In this document: positions 9,305 through 22,446 of the stretch, one piece after another
Numbering within the stretch: position 1 is the stretch's first letter
How the letters are laid out: each line of letters starts with the position of its first letter
Position numbers and translations under genes: made by a program
Origin: Pithys albifrons albifrons
Lineage: Eukaryota > Chordata > Aves > Passeriformes > Thamnophilidae
DNA length: 64,000 bases
NCBI RefSeq assembly: GCF_047495875.1
Contig: NC_092467.1
Coordinates: 29,729,066 to 29,793,065 of the forward strand
Reading direction: 5' to 3'
Notes under the pieces: model-generated
Told to the model about the DNA's origin: nothing
Database searches by the model: none
Seen by the model: the letters and a program-made list of their open reading frames with translations, nothing else

Positions 9305-11663
9305 AAGCCACAGGTCTCCAGATCAGTCCCTGTTCCTGCACCCCTGGCCTGGAGTGTTCCCTTCAGGTCATTAAGTTTAACATCCACTCTCCCTTCATTT
9401 AGAATGTGCAATTTAAAGCTGTAACTGCTGCCTTAATTTAATGGTAATTAAACCTGAGCCTGCCTCAGTGTTTTCTGTAACCAACCCACCGCTGCAAAGC
9501 CAGAGTTGGACAGTGTCTGGAGCCACCATCTGAGCAGGGAACAGGGACAACAGCACAGCTGGCTCTGCCCCACAGGTCAGTCACAGCCTGAATTTCAGTA
9601 AAGAGCTGTGTATTTAGAAATCATTTTTGGCATGCAGGACCACAGGAACAGGGATTTAGCTGAGGAGCAAAGTTACAGCACAGAGTTCACTGAGTCCTGC
9701 CATCCCAAGGCAATTCTGCCACTGAGACAAAGCTTCCCTCACTCCAGTGATACAGGACTTGCCCTTCTCTACATCCATTTCCCCCCCATCAGTGACACCA
9801 TTTGGGCAGCGTTCCCCTTCCTGAAAATCTCTTTCCCAGAGCTCCTCCTCCTGAGCCTGTTCAAGCCTCCCTCAGGCTCAGTTAAGCCCCACACAGTCCT
9901 TTGGTTGCAGCAAAACAAACCAGGTCCAACATTCAGCCCATGGTTTCCAAAAGCAGCTCTCACTGGTATCCTATGGAAAGGCACAGGCTATAACTTAAAA
10001 TAAAGAATTTTTTAAAAGATTTTCACTGAAAGCTCGTTCAGCTGGTCAACAAACTGGGCAACACTGCAAATATTCCTTCCAGCCAGAGAGGGCAGGACAC
10101 AAGTGCCCATCAGTGATGATGATTCCACACCTGAGCACCTCATTAAGCGTTTGACTCTCTGGTACCATCTAATGGCACCATCTAATCAGGACAACTGTGA
10201 GCCACTGTCACCTTTGTCAGCCATGGCACGACCTGCCATGCCTGAGAGGGGTGGGTTTCTGAGCCTGCAAAGTGTGTTTGCTCCTCTTTGTTCACACATT
10301 CCTACTCTGTAACGGGACTTACAAACCTGCACTCAGGTCTTTAGAGAACCACAGAAATGCCTTTAATCTTTATAAAGATATATCCTTTCTCTAAGCTTTA
10401 AATTAAAGGAAATAAAATAGCACTCTTCGACCTACACCAATGAAGATGTAACTGGAAGACTTTAAACCAAAGACCTGTTTTTTCATACAACATGTAGACT
10501 GGCTGTGGAATCCTTTCCTCCTGCTGCCTTGGACATGCATTGCAGAACTGGCTTTTCAAGTACTAATCACAGTGACCACTAACAAGGGATTCTGTACTTT
10601 TTCACTTGCAAAGCACTTTCCCTGCTAAGTTATCCAACAACTCCTTGACAAAATCTCCCCCAAAGCACAGAAAACAAAAACTGGTATGCACGTGGTGATG
10701 TGGGACATCCAGTCTAAGAGGTGTGCCCTAAAACCCCTCCTAGTTCAGAAGGCAGAAAGGAATTTGCTAACATCATCATGTACATTTCTAATAAAGAACT
10801 CAATAAATTGTTGGTTTACTGAGAATGGGGAATGAGATTTATTTACCATTTTTTAGCAGAGATGACACAACCCATAACCCCATCACTGCAGTAAGTTCAG
10901 AAAGCCTTTCAGCAATACATGGATTGCTGCCACCACCACGTGCCACTCCAGATGACAACACAACATAGACAATGTATTTTAAGATAGACAACCTCAGATG
11001 AAAAGCATTACATTGCTGTCTTTGAGTTTTAGTCTGGTCTTAAAATACAACTTGGTTTTTATATAAAGGTAACTGTGCTTAAAAATAAAAATTAATGCTT
11101 GTGTACTAATCTGTTTGCAGTGCTGTGGATCTACCAAGTGAAGGGATGAGTCCCAGACACACTGGAGGATTTGGTTTCATTCCTGTTATTAGTGCAGGTA
11201 AATTTATTCAAAGCTGTAACCACACACAGCTCTTGGAAACCACCTGAGGCCTGAGTGAAGAGGACTTTGGTGGAGGCTTTTTCTGTGCTATCAGGCAGGG
11301 AGGTCAGCAATAAAAAACTTACTGCCTTATCTCAAGTGGAATACTTCAAATCTTCTAAAATTAATTTCCTTTTCCTGATACACTCTTGGGAAATTACATG
11401 GAGAGTGTTGCATTTATTCCTCCAACTTCTGATCACACAGAATGCACAAAGCCTTTATGCTGAGCAGGTTTTAGTTGCAGAAGTGAGAACCTCCTCTGGG
11501 CAAGGCTGAGTGGCTTCTCCAGCGAGCCACTACTTCTCCTGCTGCTCCACAGAAGAGATGTTGGGATCATGCAGGTTTCTCCCTTGAGATGATGCTGATG
11601 CCACAGCAGGACTACCTCAAAACTTTCAGTAACACAATGAAAGTCTCTGTGCTCTGAGACCGA
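9305..11663. other. No gene recognised
   Basis: Unique-looking sequence. Open frames such as 9608-10003 have no domain and are matched by antisense frames. No CR1 or LTR signature was seen. Confidence 0.5.
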
Positions 11664-12456
11664 GGGTCGAATTTTGGGTGAATTTTTGGGGCAGGTTTGA
11701 GGGTGATTTTTGGGGAGAATTTGGGGCTGAATTTTGGGCGAATTTCTGGAGATTTTGGGAGTGAAAATGCTGATTTTAGAGTGGGGGATTTGGGGCTTTT
11801 GGGGGGAATTTGGGGCCATTTGGAGGGGGATTTTTGGGGGGATTTTTGGGCATTTTGGGGCTAAATTTTGGGGGGATTTGGGGGCATTTTGGGGCTGAAT
11901 TTTGGGTGAATTTTGGGTGGTTTTAGGGGTGGATTTTGGGGGCGATTTTTGGGCATTTTGGGGCTGAATTTTGGGCGAATTTCTGGAGATTCTGGGGGTG
12001 AAAAAGGTGATTTTAGAATGGGGGATTTGGGGCATTTTGGGGGAATTTGGGGCCATTTGGAGGGGGATTTTGGGGGGGATTTTTGGGAGGATTTTTGGGC
12101 ATTTTAGGGCTGAATTTTGGAGGGATTTTGGGGCTGAATTTTGGGTGAATTTTGGGCAGTTTTAGGGGTGTATTTTGGGGGGGATTTTTGGGCATTTTGG
12201 GGCTGAATTTTGGGGGGTTTTGGGGGGGATTTTTGGGTGGATTTTGGGGCTGAATTTTGGGCGAATTTCTGGAGATTCTGGGGGTGAAAAAGGTGATTTT
12301 AGAATGGGGGATTTGGGGCTTTTTGGGGGAATTTGGGGCCGTTTGGAGGGGGATTTTTGGGGGATTTTTGGGAGGATTTTTGGGCATTTTGGGGCTGAAT
12401 TTTGGGGGGATTTTGGGGCATTTTGGGGCTGAATTTTGGGGGGTTTTGGGGGGTGA
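11664..12456. repeat. G-rich minisatellite with higher-order repeats
   Basis: About 790 bp is made almost entirely of T-runs and G-runs, with modules such as 'gatttttgggcattttgggg' and 'ctgaattttggg'. A longer marker module 'gattttagaRtgggggattt' starts at 11772, 12009 and 12295, so higher-order units of 237 and 286 bp are visible. The plus strand is extremely G-rich, with many GGGG runs a few bases apart. Long proline/asparagine/lysine frames on the minus strand (for example 11433-12056 and 12013-12387) are by-products of the repeat. Confidence 0.92.
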
Positions 12457-13811
12457 TTAGGAGACTAATGGGATTCCGGGTTTCTCAACAGACCAGAGCC
12501 TGGTTGGTTTATTGCACACAATTTAGTGATAGTCATACCTTTCATGGGGTGCAAAAGTGCTTTTTTTTTTTTAATAACAGCTACAGAAAATCAATAGACT
12601 TCATGAGCTCAATTAATCCCTGCAGCTGCTGAGCCAGAGTCAGAAGGAAACAAAGAAATCTTCCCATTCTAAGCTTTGGGCCTAAGCTGTTACATGGAGA
12701 GGAGGATGGTCCCTGAGTACCTTGAACTGCACTTCCCATTAAGGCAGGTTTTCTTGAAATTTGTGTTTATTTTATGGTAAACCTTTCTACTTAAAAAGGT
12801 AAGCCAGTGCTAGACTAAGTTGTGAAATGGCAGTCAGGAGGTTACTTGTATCTAAGTGTGCTGGACATCCCTTAGATACAAAACCACTAAGTTTTAGGTT
12901 TGGTTAATGGATCAAGACCTTTGGGGCAGCCCACTCTTGCTGAATTGCATGGAGGTTCATGTGAGAAGGTTTATCTACTGCTAGTTCTGATTTTGAAGTA
13001 ATTAGAGGAATGTTGATTACCTGAAAATCCATTTTTAGATTATTTCCCTAAAGTGCTGTCTCTTGTGGCAGTGGACAATCAGCAGGAGGTTGGAGAGCCC
13101 TTGAAGGCAACTTTCCAGTTGCACATCATGCTCCATGTCTTCTGGAGACAACTCTTTGTGTTCTTTGATTCCAGATTAACCTCTTATTTATGAGATATTT
13201 CCATATCCAAAGTCCAGCTCAGCTTTGACAACCAACAGCTTGACAGGGCCTGGGCACCTCTGGCTCTGACCTCACTCAGATGGGTGACATGCAGCCTCCA
13301 TCTCCTCCAGGAAAAAAGGTCAGTGCTGTAGTTCCCCTTCTAAATAGCCAGTTTGGGTCCTGGGAAGGGCCTGTAAAGCTGGTCTGGACTAATTACTTTG
13401 TGGTAAAAGCAGTGACCTCAAGTAGATCATTGTTCTTTATTGCTGCCATGTTTTATTCCAAGGCATTTTTCCTGGTGTAAATAGATGCCTTTTCACATCA
13501 CAGGCAGGTAACAGCCTTTGCCTTTCCAACTCTCATGTGGATTTTTTTGCCAGTGGCAAATCTGAGCTAAATTTGGAATGTTTATGGAGTGATTCACCTC
13601 TTGCACAGCCCAGAACAGGTGCCTTGGGACAATGTTCCTTCTCAAAAAGCACACAGCACATCGTGACACCGTGAGGACAAGGGACACACTGAGGAGCTGA
13701 GATGTCCTGAGGGGCAGTGATGACCCTCAGTCCTGAATGGGTGGCTTAGAGCCCTCAATGCAGAAGGAGCATCCTTTGGCAGACTCAGGAGAGTTTTTTT
13801 GGCAATAAAAT
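12457..13811. other. No gene recognised
   Basis: Unique-looking sequence with a T-run near 12559-12571. No repeat or exon is supportable. Confidence 0.5.
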
Positions 13812-13981
13812 TCCAGAATGGTTTGGGTTAGAAGGGACATTAAAGATCATCTTGCTCCGAACCCCTGGACCAGGTTGCTCCAAGCTCCATCTAACTTGGC
13901 CTTGAGCACTTCCAGGGATGGGACACCCATAACTTCTCTGGGCAACCTGTGCCAGAGCCTCACCACCCTCACATACCTATG

Positions 13982-14000
13982 ATATATATATATATATATA
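13982..14000. repeat. (TA)n microsatellite
   Basis: Uninterrupted alternation of T and A inside the CR1 fragment. Confidence 0.95.
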
Positions 14001-14013
14001 AAACATCTTTTAC

Positions 14014-14069
<56 letters not shown>
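14014..14069. repeat. (ATCT)n microsatellite
   Basis: About 14 perfect ATCT units inside the CR1 fragment, followed by a short degenerate TA-rich stretch. It was probably seeded by the CR1 'atctaatcta' motif. Confidence 0.97.
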
Positions 14070-14255
14070 CATATATATTTCTAACTATATATCTAACCTC
14101 TTTTGGTTTGAACCCATTCCCCCTTGTCCTATGACTACTTTTCCTGATGAACAGTCCCCCTCTGGCTTCCCTGTAGCCCCTCCAGAAGGTTGCTATGAGG
14201 TCTCCCCAAAGCCTTTGGGCAGAACAGCCCCAACTTTCTCAGCCTGAAGGACAAT

Positions 14256-16252
14256 CATTCCATTCTACTCCAACAAGAAAAGGCCAACACCGAGATCTCT
14301 GAACTTGTGGCATATGACAAGCTGGTTTTGTGTCCTGCATTCCCAGTGGGCACATGCCACAACACTCGTGAGAGAGCACCAGGAATGTTCCCTCCTGTTG
14401 GATTGAGCATCAGTTTGTATTTTTCAACATGACGACTGTGGCTGCCAAACCCGATAATGAAAAATTGAAAGTCAAATAACCCCTATTAGTCTGTCAAAGG
14501 TTGATGGAGCTGCTATTCTATTTTCCCATTGTGAACAACTCCCATTGTTAAGAGCTGACAGGCAAATCTCCGCAGAAATATGGACTCTTTGGGAGAGCTA
14601 TTTATAGGAAGGGATGACAATGCAGTGCTGGAATATGCAGAGTGAAGCTCTGCCCGGGATACAGAGGAGCCCCCTGGAACAACTCCTGGACTGTAAGGAA
14701 AAATTCCATTAAGATAAGAACATCTGAGAGACCTGAACAGATGAGATCTGGAGAAGGGGAGGAATGATTTGGGGGTTGTTATGGCACAGCACAACAGCCT
14801 AAGGATGTACAATGGCCTTTCAGGCATGAGCAGAGAGCACATTTATCAACAGCACACGAGCAAAAAAAAATATGGCAGGTTTGTGTTTGTTTTGCTCTGC
14901 TTTGCTTTTTTGGTGGCTTTGTTTGTTTGTTTCATTTTGTAGTCAGTTAAAAAGCAAAGCAAGGAGGAAAAAGCGTGGATCCCACAAGAAAAGGAGGATG
15001 ATCCATAGGGAAGAACAACAGCATGGATGGCTTCAGGAGGGATTCAGAGGAGCAATCTGACAATCACAGAATATTATCAGGGACTGGGTATCCACTACAG
15101 ACATGGACACAGAAGAAGCTCCAGGCTTTGCAGCAGTGTCAATAAAGTCAGGACAAAGCCCATAGATTGGGATCAAAGGAATGATTTCAGCAGTTTCTGA
15201 AGGACTGGATGACACATTGGGAAGACACAAACAGAGTGCAGAAGCAGGATAAAAGAGCCAAGTTGGCTGAGTGTGTACTAGTATGATTAAGCCTTTTGCA
15301 GATGGCTTTCTCCTCCTCCTTGGATGCCAAAATTAATTTTGGAGAGGCAGAGTGGAGCCCTCAGCACCACCCAGTCCCCTCCATGGCACACCTTTCTATG
15401 TGGTCCTCTCCAAGCCCACAGAGCAGCTGCTGCTGCTTTTACCAGATGTGCTCTGATGCACATGGCTTTGAAAAGAGGGGAAAAGGAGGAGGAAAGGAGT
15501 GGAAAGGCAAAAGAAGGGGAAGGGGAAGGCAAAAAGTGGTACCAGGATGGTTATTTTTTGTGGCAGTGTTTGCTCCACGTGTTTGAAGCCCCTGCACATT
15601 TATATCCTCTGCTATGCCGTGTCTGCACTAGCCAGGCCCAGACAGGCAGAGCAAGGCAGCAGTTCTGGCACTGGGGAAAGAGAAATTTTCCCTCTGACTT
15701 CCCACTTTTAACTCTGAAACACTTCTGTGCTTCCTACTGTAAGGGGCTGGTGAACAGAAGCATTTTGAGTAGATGGCAGAAGGTCCAAGGATAACAGGCT
15801 CTGCAAATCAGGGCTCAGCACTGCTGTCCTGACCCTGGGGGATTGTCCTCACTGTCCTCACTGCTGCCACACAGCCTGGATGCTTTTGAACCCTCTGCTG
15901 TGTCCATGAGAAGAGTAAAAGCCGCAATTAACAGGACAGGAGCTCTTCAAAGATGGGTCAGTAACAGGGTAGGCAGTGGAAATGCAGCAGGTTCCTCTTT
16001 CCCCTAACCCAGCTCCAATTTTACAAAGCTCCTGCAGTTCCCATTCACTGGCCTGATAGAAAACTTCTGAGCATACAGATTAGAGGCATCAAATAGTTAT
16101 CTAGCCTGCTAGATACCATTATTGTGTACAGATAAGATACAAAATACACACAAAGAAAGGAAGGAGGTTAAGACTGATAAAACTCCACAAGCACAAAGAG
16201 CAGTTTAAGACTCACCATCCTCTCAGACTCTCATTACCAGCTCTTTGAATGT
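14256..16252. other. No gene recognised; purine-rich patch at 15470-15536
   Basis: Mostly unique-looking. A GA-rich stretch at about 15470-15536 ('ggggaaaaggaggaggaaag') explains the lysine/glycine-rich open frames there (15296-15794). No domain or splice-flanked exon was recognised. Confidence 0.5.
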
Positions 16253-16310
16253 AAAAAAAACCTCAACCAAACAAACAAAAAACAAACAAACAAACAAAAA
16301 ACACACCAAA
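16253..16310. repeat. (AAAC)n-type simple repeat
   Basis: A-rich stretch with repeated 'aaacaaac' units, interrupted by longer A-runs. Confidence 0.85.
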
Positions 16311-19300
16311 AACCCCTACAGTAACAACTGGAGGAAATCTTTAAAATCCTTGAAGAGTTACAGCGAGGTCACCAAATTCCACCCGAGCCCCCAGTGCCTC
16401 CTGCATTTCTTGCAGCCACAAAATTGCTCTCACCAGTTAGAATCATCTTCCCTTTCTTGCCTCATTTTCCAGCTATCCAAAGAAGAGTGTATGGAGGAGG
16501 CAACCTGCATGGTGTGGGGGGTTCCCGTTAATGGCATATGGTCCTTCACATCGTAGCCAGACACTTTGTCAACAGAATGGAAGGTGAATATTAATGTCTC
16601 TTAAACCACACACAAGTGCTAATGAAGCTCCTTTGGAGGGCAAGAAAGAAAGAAAAGAAAGAAGAAAATGGTGCATTTAAGTGATGGCTATGAGTTATAT
16701 TGGCTCTGAAAAACACCTTGTCTCTGCCAACAAACATTCTTAGTTTGCAAATGGTGTAGGTGTTTCAGTATGTTAAAAGGTTTTCAAAATAACTTTTTTC
16801 CAGCAGGTTAATATTTTCTTACTTTCCCATTAGCAGCTGCCTTGTGACCATCCCTCTGGACTATTAAGATGGTTACAATATTCAGGAACCATCTGGTTTT
16901 TTTCAAAGAAAAAGGTAGAAAAATAGTTTTGCCTCAGATGTGCCCTGCCCAACCATATTTGACAACTAATTGGCTCCAACACTTAAAGGAAGCAACTTAT
17001 ATATGATTTAACCCAATTAAAATCCTTAACAGTGTGATTTCAGGGGTAAAGCTCGTCTTAAAGCAAGGATTTCAGTTCTAATCCTGGATGAATAATTAGC
17101 TGATTCAGACATGTATTTAAGGGGACATGTATTCCACTGGGCAGGAAGACACTACGACAATGACAAGGGAATTAAAGAGCTCACGTTCCTGACGTGAGGT
17201 GACAACTGACGCCTGTGTTGGCATGTCAGAGAGTAGGTCTGCAATTATTTGGGCCCCTGGAATTCTTTAGGAAGCCTTTACACCCCTGACTGAGTCAGAT
17301 GGTGGAATTCTATTTGATTATGGGTGCTCAAAATATTTTGGGTGCTCGTATAGTGCCTTTATCACAAGAAAGGAGGGGAAGGGTGGGAAGGCGGGAGCTG
17401 AACTTGCTGTGAGGCATCACCTGCCACACTGTGGCAGAGGCAGGTCATTAAAAAAACCCAAATTAATAATGATTCCCCATCAGACAATCCTTTAAAAAGC
17501 CTCTCTCCAGACCAGTAACCCCTCTGGGAAGCACAGCTGCAATGTGGATACAGTGGACATCCCTCCAAAGGAAAAATGTCACCACTTGGTTCAAAAACTG
17601 TTTCTCGAGGCTTTCAGAACACACAAACACAGTATCAGTTGGGTTTATTCAGGTGCTAACCTGCCAAACTTGCAAGCCATAAAGAGGAGAGAACACTTAC
17701 AAGTCTCTGCGTGGAATAAGAATTACTGGTTTAGTTCCTTCAGTACATTAAATAAGAGAGTTTTGACTTTGAATCAATAGAAAAGCTCAAAAAGTTAAAA
17801 ACAGAACACAACAGATTATGCAGAAAATGATCCTTGAAAATTTTTGCACTTAGCAATACTGGAAGATTTTATCTTCTCTAAGACTGGACGTTTTAGATCA
17901 TTAAATGTCAATATTTTGGTCTATTACTGCATTTTATGTTGCAGTACCAAGCCCATAAATGTGACGGGGGGGTCTGTGAGCAGCTGAACTGGGGGTGGCA
18001 ATAAAACACACACAGCAGGGCACTGGGTCTTGAGAAAGCAGGAAAGTTGTTGTTCTTTACACAAATCTCAGGAGATTAAGCAATGGAAAAGTGTGTCAGA
18101 CAGCAGGATTTCACGGTCCAGAAAGCCAAAAATAAGATAAAACTCCAAAATCGAATTACCACTCCTGCCAATAAGCTATTACTGTGCAGTTATTAAATAC
18201 ACACAGACATTGCCATGACCACGTTGCACTGTAAATCACACTTGCAGACAGTTCATTTAATGAACAGTGTTTGAGGAGACAATCTGTTTTGGATTATAGT
18301 AAATATATAACTCCACTCACCAAGAAATGCATTCACACTTAAACTTTGTTGCAATCCTCACTTTAAAAAAAGGGCAGAGGGGAAGGATAAATCATTGCCA
18401 AGTGGCAATTTTTAGTGTTAAAAAGCAGCAAAGTGGGAACCAAAGCTTAATTTAATGTAATAATTTACCTTTAAAGAATTCATCCTGTAAAGCTGGATGA
18501 TAGCCCAGAAGAGAAATACCTCGAATTTTGCCTGAAGTTTTTTGTATTTAAAATCTTACACTGTTGATTTACTTTACTTGTGTTACAGTAAATGTTTCTG
18601 CCTTTAAATTCACTTTGAGGATGTAAACATTAGATCTGGTCCCCTTCTGGCTGCTCCCGTGTCACAGCCACTCCCAGTGTGGGCACTCGGGTGGGTGCCA
18701 CCTCAACCCTGAGCATTCCCTGAGCCAGCACCTTCCTTGGGTGTTTCCCTCCCCCTTGGCACTCCCAGGCTCTGAGGTTGCATCTCCCCACGAGCCTGGC
18801 AGCAAGTGCTGCTGCTGCCTAAGCCAGATATGCTGCCATCCCAACCCCCTGTTTTCCAGGGGAGCTCAGCCCACCCTCTGCCAGGATTGGCACAGAACCA
18901 CCAGGATGGGAACACAAGTGACTTGCCCAGGTGTGAACTGTGCCACGTCCTTGCTGTGCCAGAGGTGTCACCCGATGGAATGGGATAACGGGAATGCTGC
19001 AGCTGTAACGTGCATTTTATGAGCAGAGGAGATTTAAGGGTGATACACAATCTCCTGCTGCAGGGGTTTAGCCAACTCCATTAGGATTTAGGTGAAGATT
19101 CTGCTGGAGAAGAAGCGTCTTATCAGGGATCTGCTGCCTGGGGGCTTTATGCATTTTCCTTGGAAGCACCTGGTGGCCCCTCAGCCCTCATCTGCAACAG
19201 CAATTTTTAAATCCCACACTAATGTGCAATAAGGCTGTTCTGAGTGAGAGGTGTGATGGCACAGGCCCTGCTCCTGCCAGGAGCTGAAGGTCACCAGCCC

Positions 19301-19706
19301 TGTCCCTGCGAATCAGGTGCATGGAGAGCCCCACACAGGCCCAGAGCTATCAAGGACACCACTTCTGGGCCTGATAAATCAAGTTAAAGAGCATCTCCAA
19401 ATGCTCAGCCAGATGGATCACTTGAATGGTTAAACACTCTAATACATCTTTTTGAGAAAAGATATTGGCTTGTGCAATGAAACAGATAATTGACTATTCC
19501 ATGGAAACTGTTAGGGCTTTACCTCTGGGATAGGCAGGAACCCATCTCTCTTACTACAGAGGAAAGCTGGCAAGTCTTTGGGTTTCATTTGATGCTCCCT
19601 CCCTTCCAGGAGGAAGATTTGGAACAGAAACCAAACTCAGGCTGGTCTTCCCACATCAACCCCCTGCCACTGCACTGTGATAATCTGCGATAATGCCATG
19701 CCAGGC
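16311..19706. other. No gene recognised
   Basis: Unique-looking sequence with a short AAAG-rich patch near 16643-16668. The open frames at 18662-19050 overlap on both strands and have no signature. Confidence 0.5.
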
Positions 19707-19707
19707 A

Positions 19708-19753
19708 ATTCCAAATAGCCATGGACACAGTTCCAAAATAGCCATGGATACAG
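19708..19753. repeat. 23-bp tandem duplication
   Basis: Two adjacent copies of a 23-bp unit containing 'atagccatgga' (19708-19730 and 19731-19753) differ at about three positions. Confidence 0.85.
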
Positions 19754-22110
19754 GAGAATCTGTCCTTAGACCAGGTGGGTCAGATGGAAAGGAGCTCTTC
19801 AAACTCCCCCCATCAATCTCAGAAAACCTTCCCCCGCCCCATCAGCAACACAAATTCAATGTTTTCCCTCTGATCTGCTCCTGCAGTGATGGACATGGAA
19901 AACACCTTGTTTTTTCCTGTGGTAGAAGTGGCTGAGAGGAGAATGTGCCACCCCCACTCTTCTCTGGCTCTTCCCTCTTCCAAACACGACATCAGCTCCA
20001 CAATTTATAAAATCCTTTTTATCCTTCAAAGACAAAAAGTGAATGAAATCCTGGTTGTGGAGCTGTAATTCCAGGCACAGCTCCATAAAATGCATGGGCC
20101 TCTTCGTGCTTTATTCCTGTGGTTTCTCAGGACACCCCAGCTCCTTGATGGAATTACAGTGCTGTCATTCAACGTGCTTGTTATTTGTTCTGTATGTAAA
20201 TAAAGGGAATGCATTTAAAGGACTCCACTAATGTATTCAAATATTTGTAGATAATCCACTGTAAATCTCCAGACTGGAGGGTTTTGCATAAATGCTTGAA
20301 TCTGTAACAGCTAGGAGGGAATTCCAACTCCCTGATCAAGTAAATTACACAAAAAAATAGCAGGATGATTAGACCAAGCACATTAATATTCGCAATAAGT
20401 TTTGTCTGTCAGCATGTAGACTGAATTCAAGGATTGCATCCTTCTCAATATTTGTATGGCAGGAGGAGCCAGCCACAATCAGTGTAATAGTACCACGAAA
20501 ACACATAATTTCATCATTACAGAGCACCTCAAAACATAAGGAATTGGGCTGCTTATTGTATTTACTTGTGGTTTTCATACAGGTTTTGAATGACAGCTGA
20601 GAGTTTTTACTGCCCAAATATTCCTTCCCTCCACATTTTGGGAAGTTAGAGAGGGAGGTTCTGACAGCCCTGAGTCATTTGGATCTTCCACAAATCCCTT
20701 CTACATTTTTCTACCAGGAAAAGACCCATCTCCATCAGTAAAGGTGTTAATAATATATACACGTATTATTAACTGAACTTATTTTCATTTCTTGCCCTGG
20801 AGTCATCATTAGTGAAGATTAAACATGCATAAATCAGTCTCTCCTAAATTAGTGAACATCAGCAAATGTCACCTTGTTGAAACGGAAATTTATTTATTTA
20901 TTTGGCTGGTTATTTATTTATTTGCCTGAAAATTGGCTGGTGTTGAAAGGCAGATACAATTATTCCACCATCCACCCCTTTTTTCAGCCAGGCCACTGGG
21001 CTGTATCCAGTGCTGGTCCCACAAGTCTCTCATTATCTCTAAACCAGGGGAAATCAAGGTCAGGTCTGGAATTACTGACTTTTGGCCACCTGTCTTATAC
21101 ACCTTAATTTTACTAAATAACCCTGTGTGGTTTGGAAATCTTATGTGGGGAGGACTAAATTATGTCTTCAGCTTCTCATATACCGTCCTGTGCCAATCAC
21201 TGGAAGTCGTACACGTGTAATAGAGAGAGCAGATTAGATGTCAATATTGCAAATAAAACTAATTAAGAGCGAGTGGTTTAACGATAGAGGCTCATATTTC
21301 AGCATTGCCAGTTCCTGCTATTTTATCATGAGTCTCTTGGAGTTTATTTAAAAGTCTTTCTCCTGAAATAAGGTGATTACATGAGGATCTCACTGTCATT
21401 AACCAGGAGTAATTTCCCAGCTTTTCAGTTGCAAAGAAAAGCTCAAAGATGTCAGCTAAGTACACCTTCAAGGCTCAGAAATGGAAACTTTCCACATTTA
21501 TTAATCTCACTAATTTTTGAGGGCCTGCTCACGTTATTAAATGTTCAAGGTTGGCTACACTGAGACAGCAAATGTACCAGAGACATCCCAAATACCAGGA
21601 GGCTCTTTGTCCTTTCAAGGAGGGGAACACTGTGCTGTTTATTCATTGCTGCTAAGTTTAGCACAGCTCCAGGCATGAGGTATTAAAAAATGTACTTATG
21701 TTGATTTGCATTTCTGCTAATTATTTCCACAGAGCTGTCACCTCCAACACTGCCAGACAGAATTAGCTCCTCTAAAGGGCACTGGACAGACGGGCATGGT
21801 GGGGTTGGATCTGAGAGCAGGCAAACAGAACTGTCCTGTGCATCCTAACTCAGGAAAAAATATGGGAATTCAATGTTATTCCAGGTTACAGTTGCCTGAA
21901 TGAGTTATGCACATGTTGGGGCAATCTAGTGACAGAAGTGCACACATCCATCCATTCCCTGCATTGCATCTGCAGTGTCTTGCTCCATCTTTCACACATT
22001 TTCTTGCTGATCCAGCATTTTCCTACAAACTGAGAATTAACTGGGGTAGGATCTGAAAGCCCTTCAGCTGCCTGACAGCTCAGACTTCATCATGAGTTAG
22101 GCACACAAAT
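19754..22110. other. No gene recognised; (TTTA)n at 20887-20924
   Basis: Unique-looking sequence. A short TTTA repeat pair at 20887-20924 is separated by 'ggctggt', and 'ggctggt' recurs at 20935. No transposon or exon signature elsewhere. Confidence 0.5.
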
Positions 22111-22446
22111 CATGGAATCACAGAATGGCCTGGGATGGAAGGGACCTTAAAGCTCATCTCAGTCCAACCCCTGCCATGGGCAGGGACACCTTCCACTGTC
22201 CCAGGCTGCTCAAGGCTTTATCCAACCTGGCCTTGGACACTTCCAGGGATGGGGCAGCCACAGCTTCCCTGGGCAACCTGTGCCAGGGTCTGCCCACCCT
22301 CAAAGCAAAGAAATTTTTCCTAATATTTAATCAAAACCAACAGTCAGTTTGAAGCCATTTCCCCTTGTCCTGTCACTGCACTGCTCTTGTAAAAAGTCCC
22401 TCTCCATTTTCCTGTAAACTCCCTTCAGGTACTGGAGGGCCACAAT
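22111..22446 (-). mobile_element. CR1 LINE 3' fragment
   Basis: Antisense CR1 3' UTR begins with the terminal octamer region 'catggaatcacagaatgg'. It continues through 'ccatgggcagggacacctt', 'aacctggccttggacactt', 'gggcaacctgtgccagggt', 'ccccttgtcctgtcactgc' and 'aaaaagtccctctcc'. It is truncated in the usual CR1 way at its 5' side near 22446. Confidence 0.95.

Larger units (their letters stand above)
13812..14255 (-). mobile_element. CR1 LINE 3' fragment split by microsatellites
   Basis: Antisense CR1 3' UTR motifs appear in order: 'ccagaatggtttgggttag', 'agggacattaaagatcatc', 'ccttgagcacttccaggga', 'ctctgggcaacctgtgcc', then after the microsatellites 'aacccattcccccttgtcc' and 'ccccaactttctcagcctg'. 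The microsatellites occupy the place of the CR1 run 'cctaatatctaatctaa', from which they probably grew. Confidence 0.9.

Noticed and set aside
11433..12387. Long minus-strand frames rich in Pro, Asn and Lys (207 and 124 residues)
   Set aside because: They are translations of the G/T-rich minisatellite; repeats whose units keep frame give open reading without being genes.
13949..14134. Ile/Tyr/Ser-rich frame
   Set aside because: It is the translation of the TA and ATCT microsatellites within the CR1 copy.
15296..15794. Lys/Gly-rich frames, up to 156 residues
   Set aside because: Driven by a GA-rich patch; several frames on both strands are open simultaneously.
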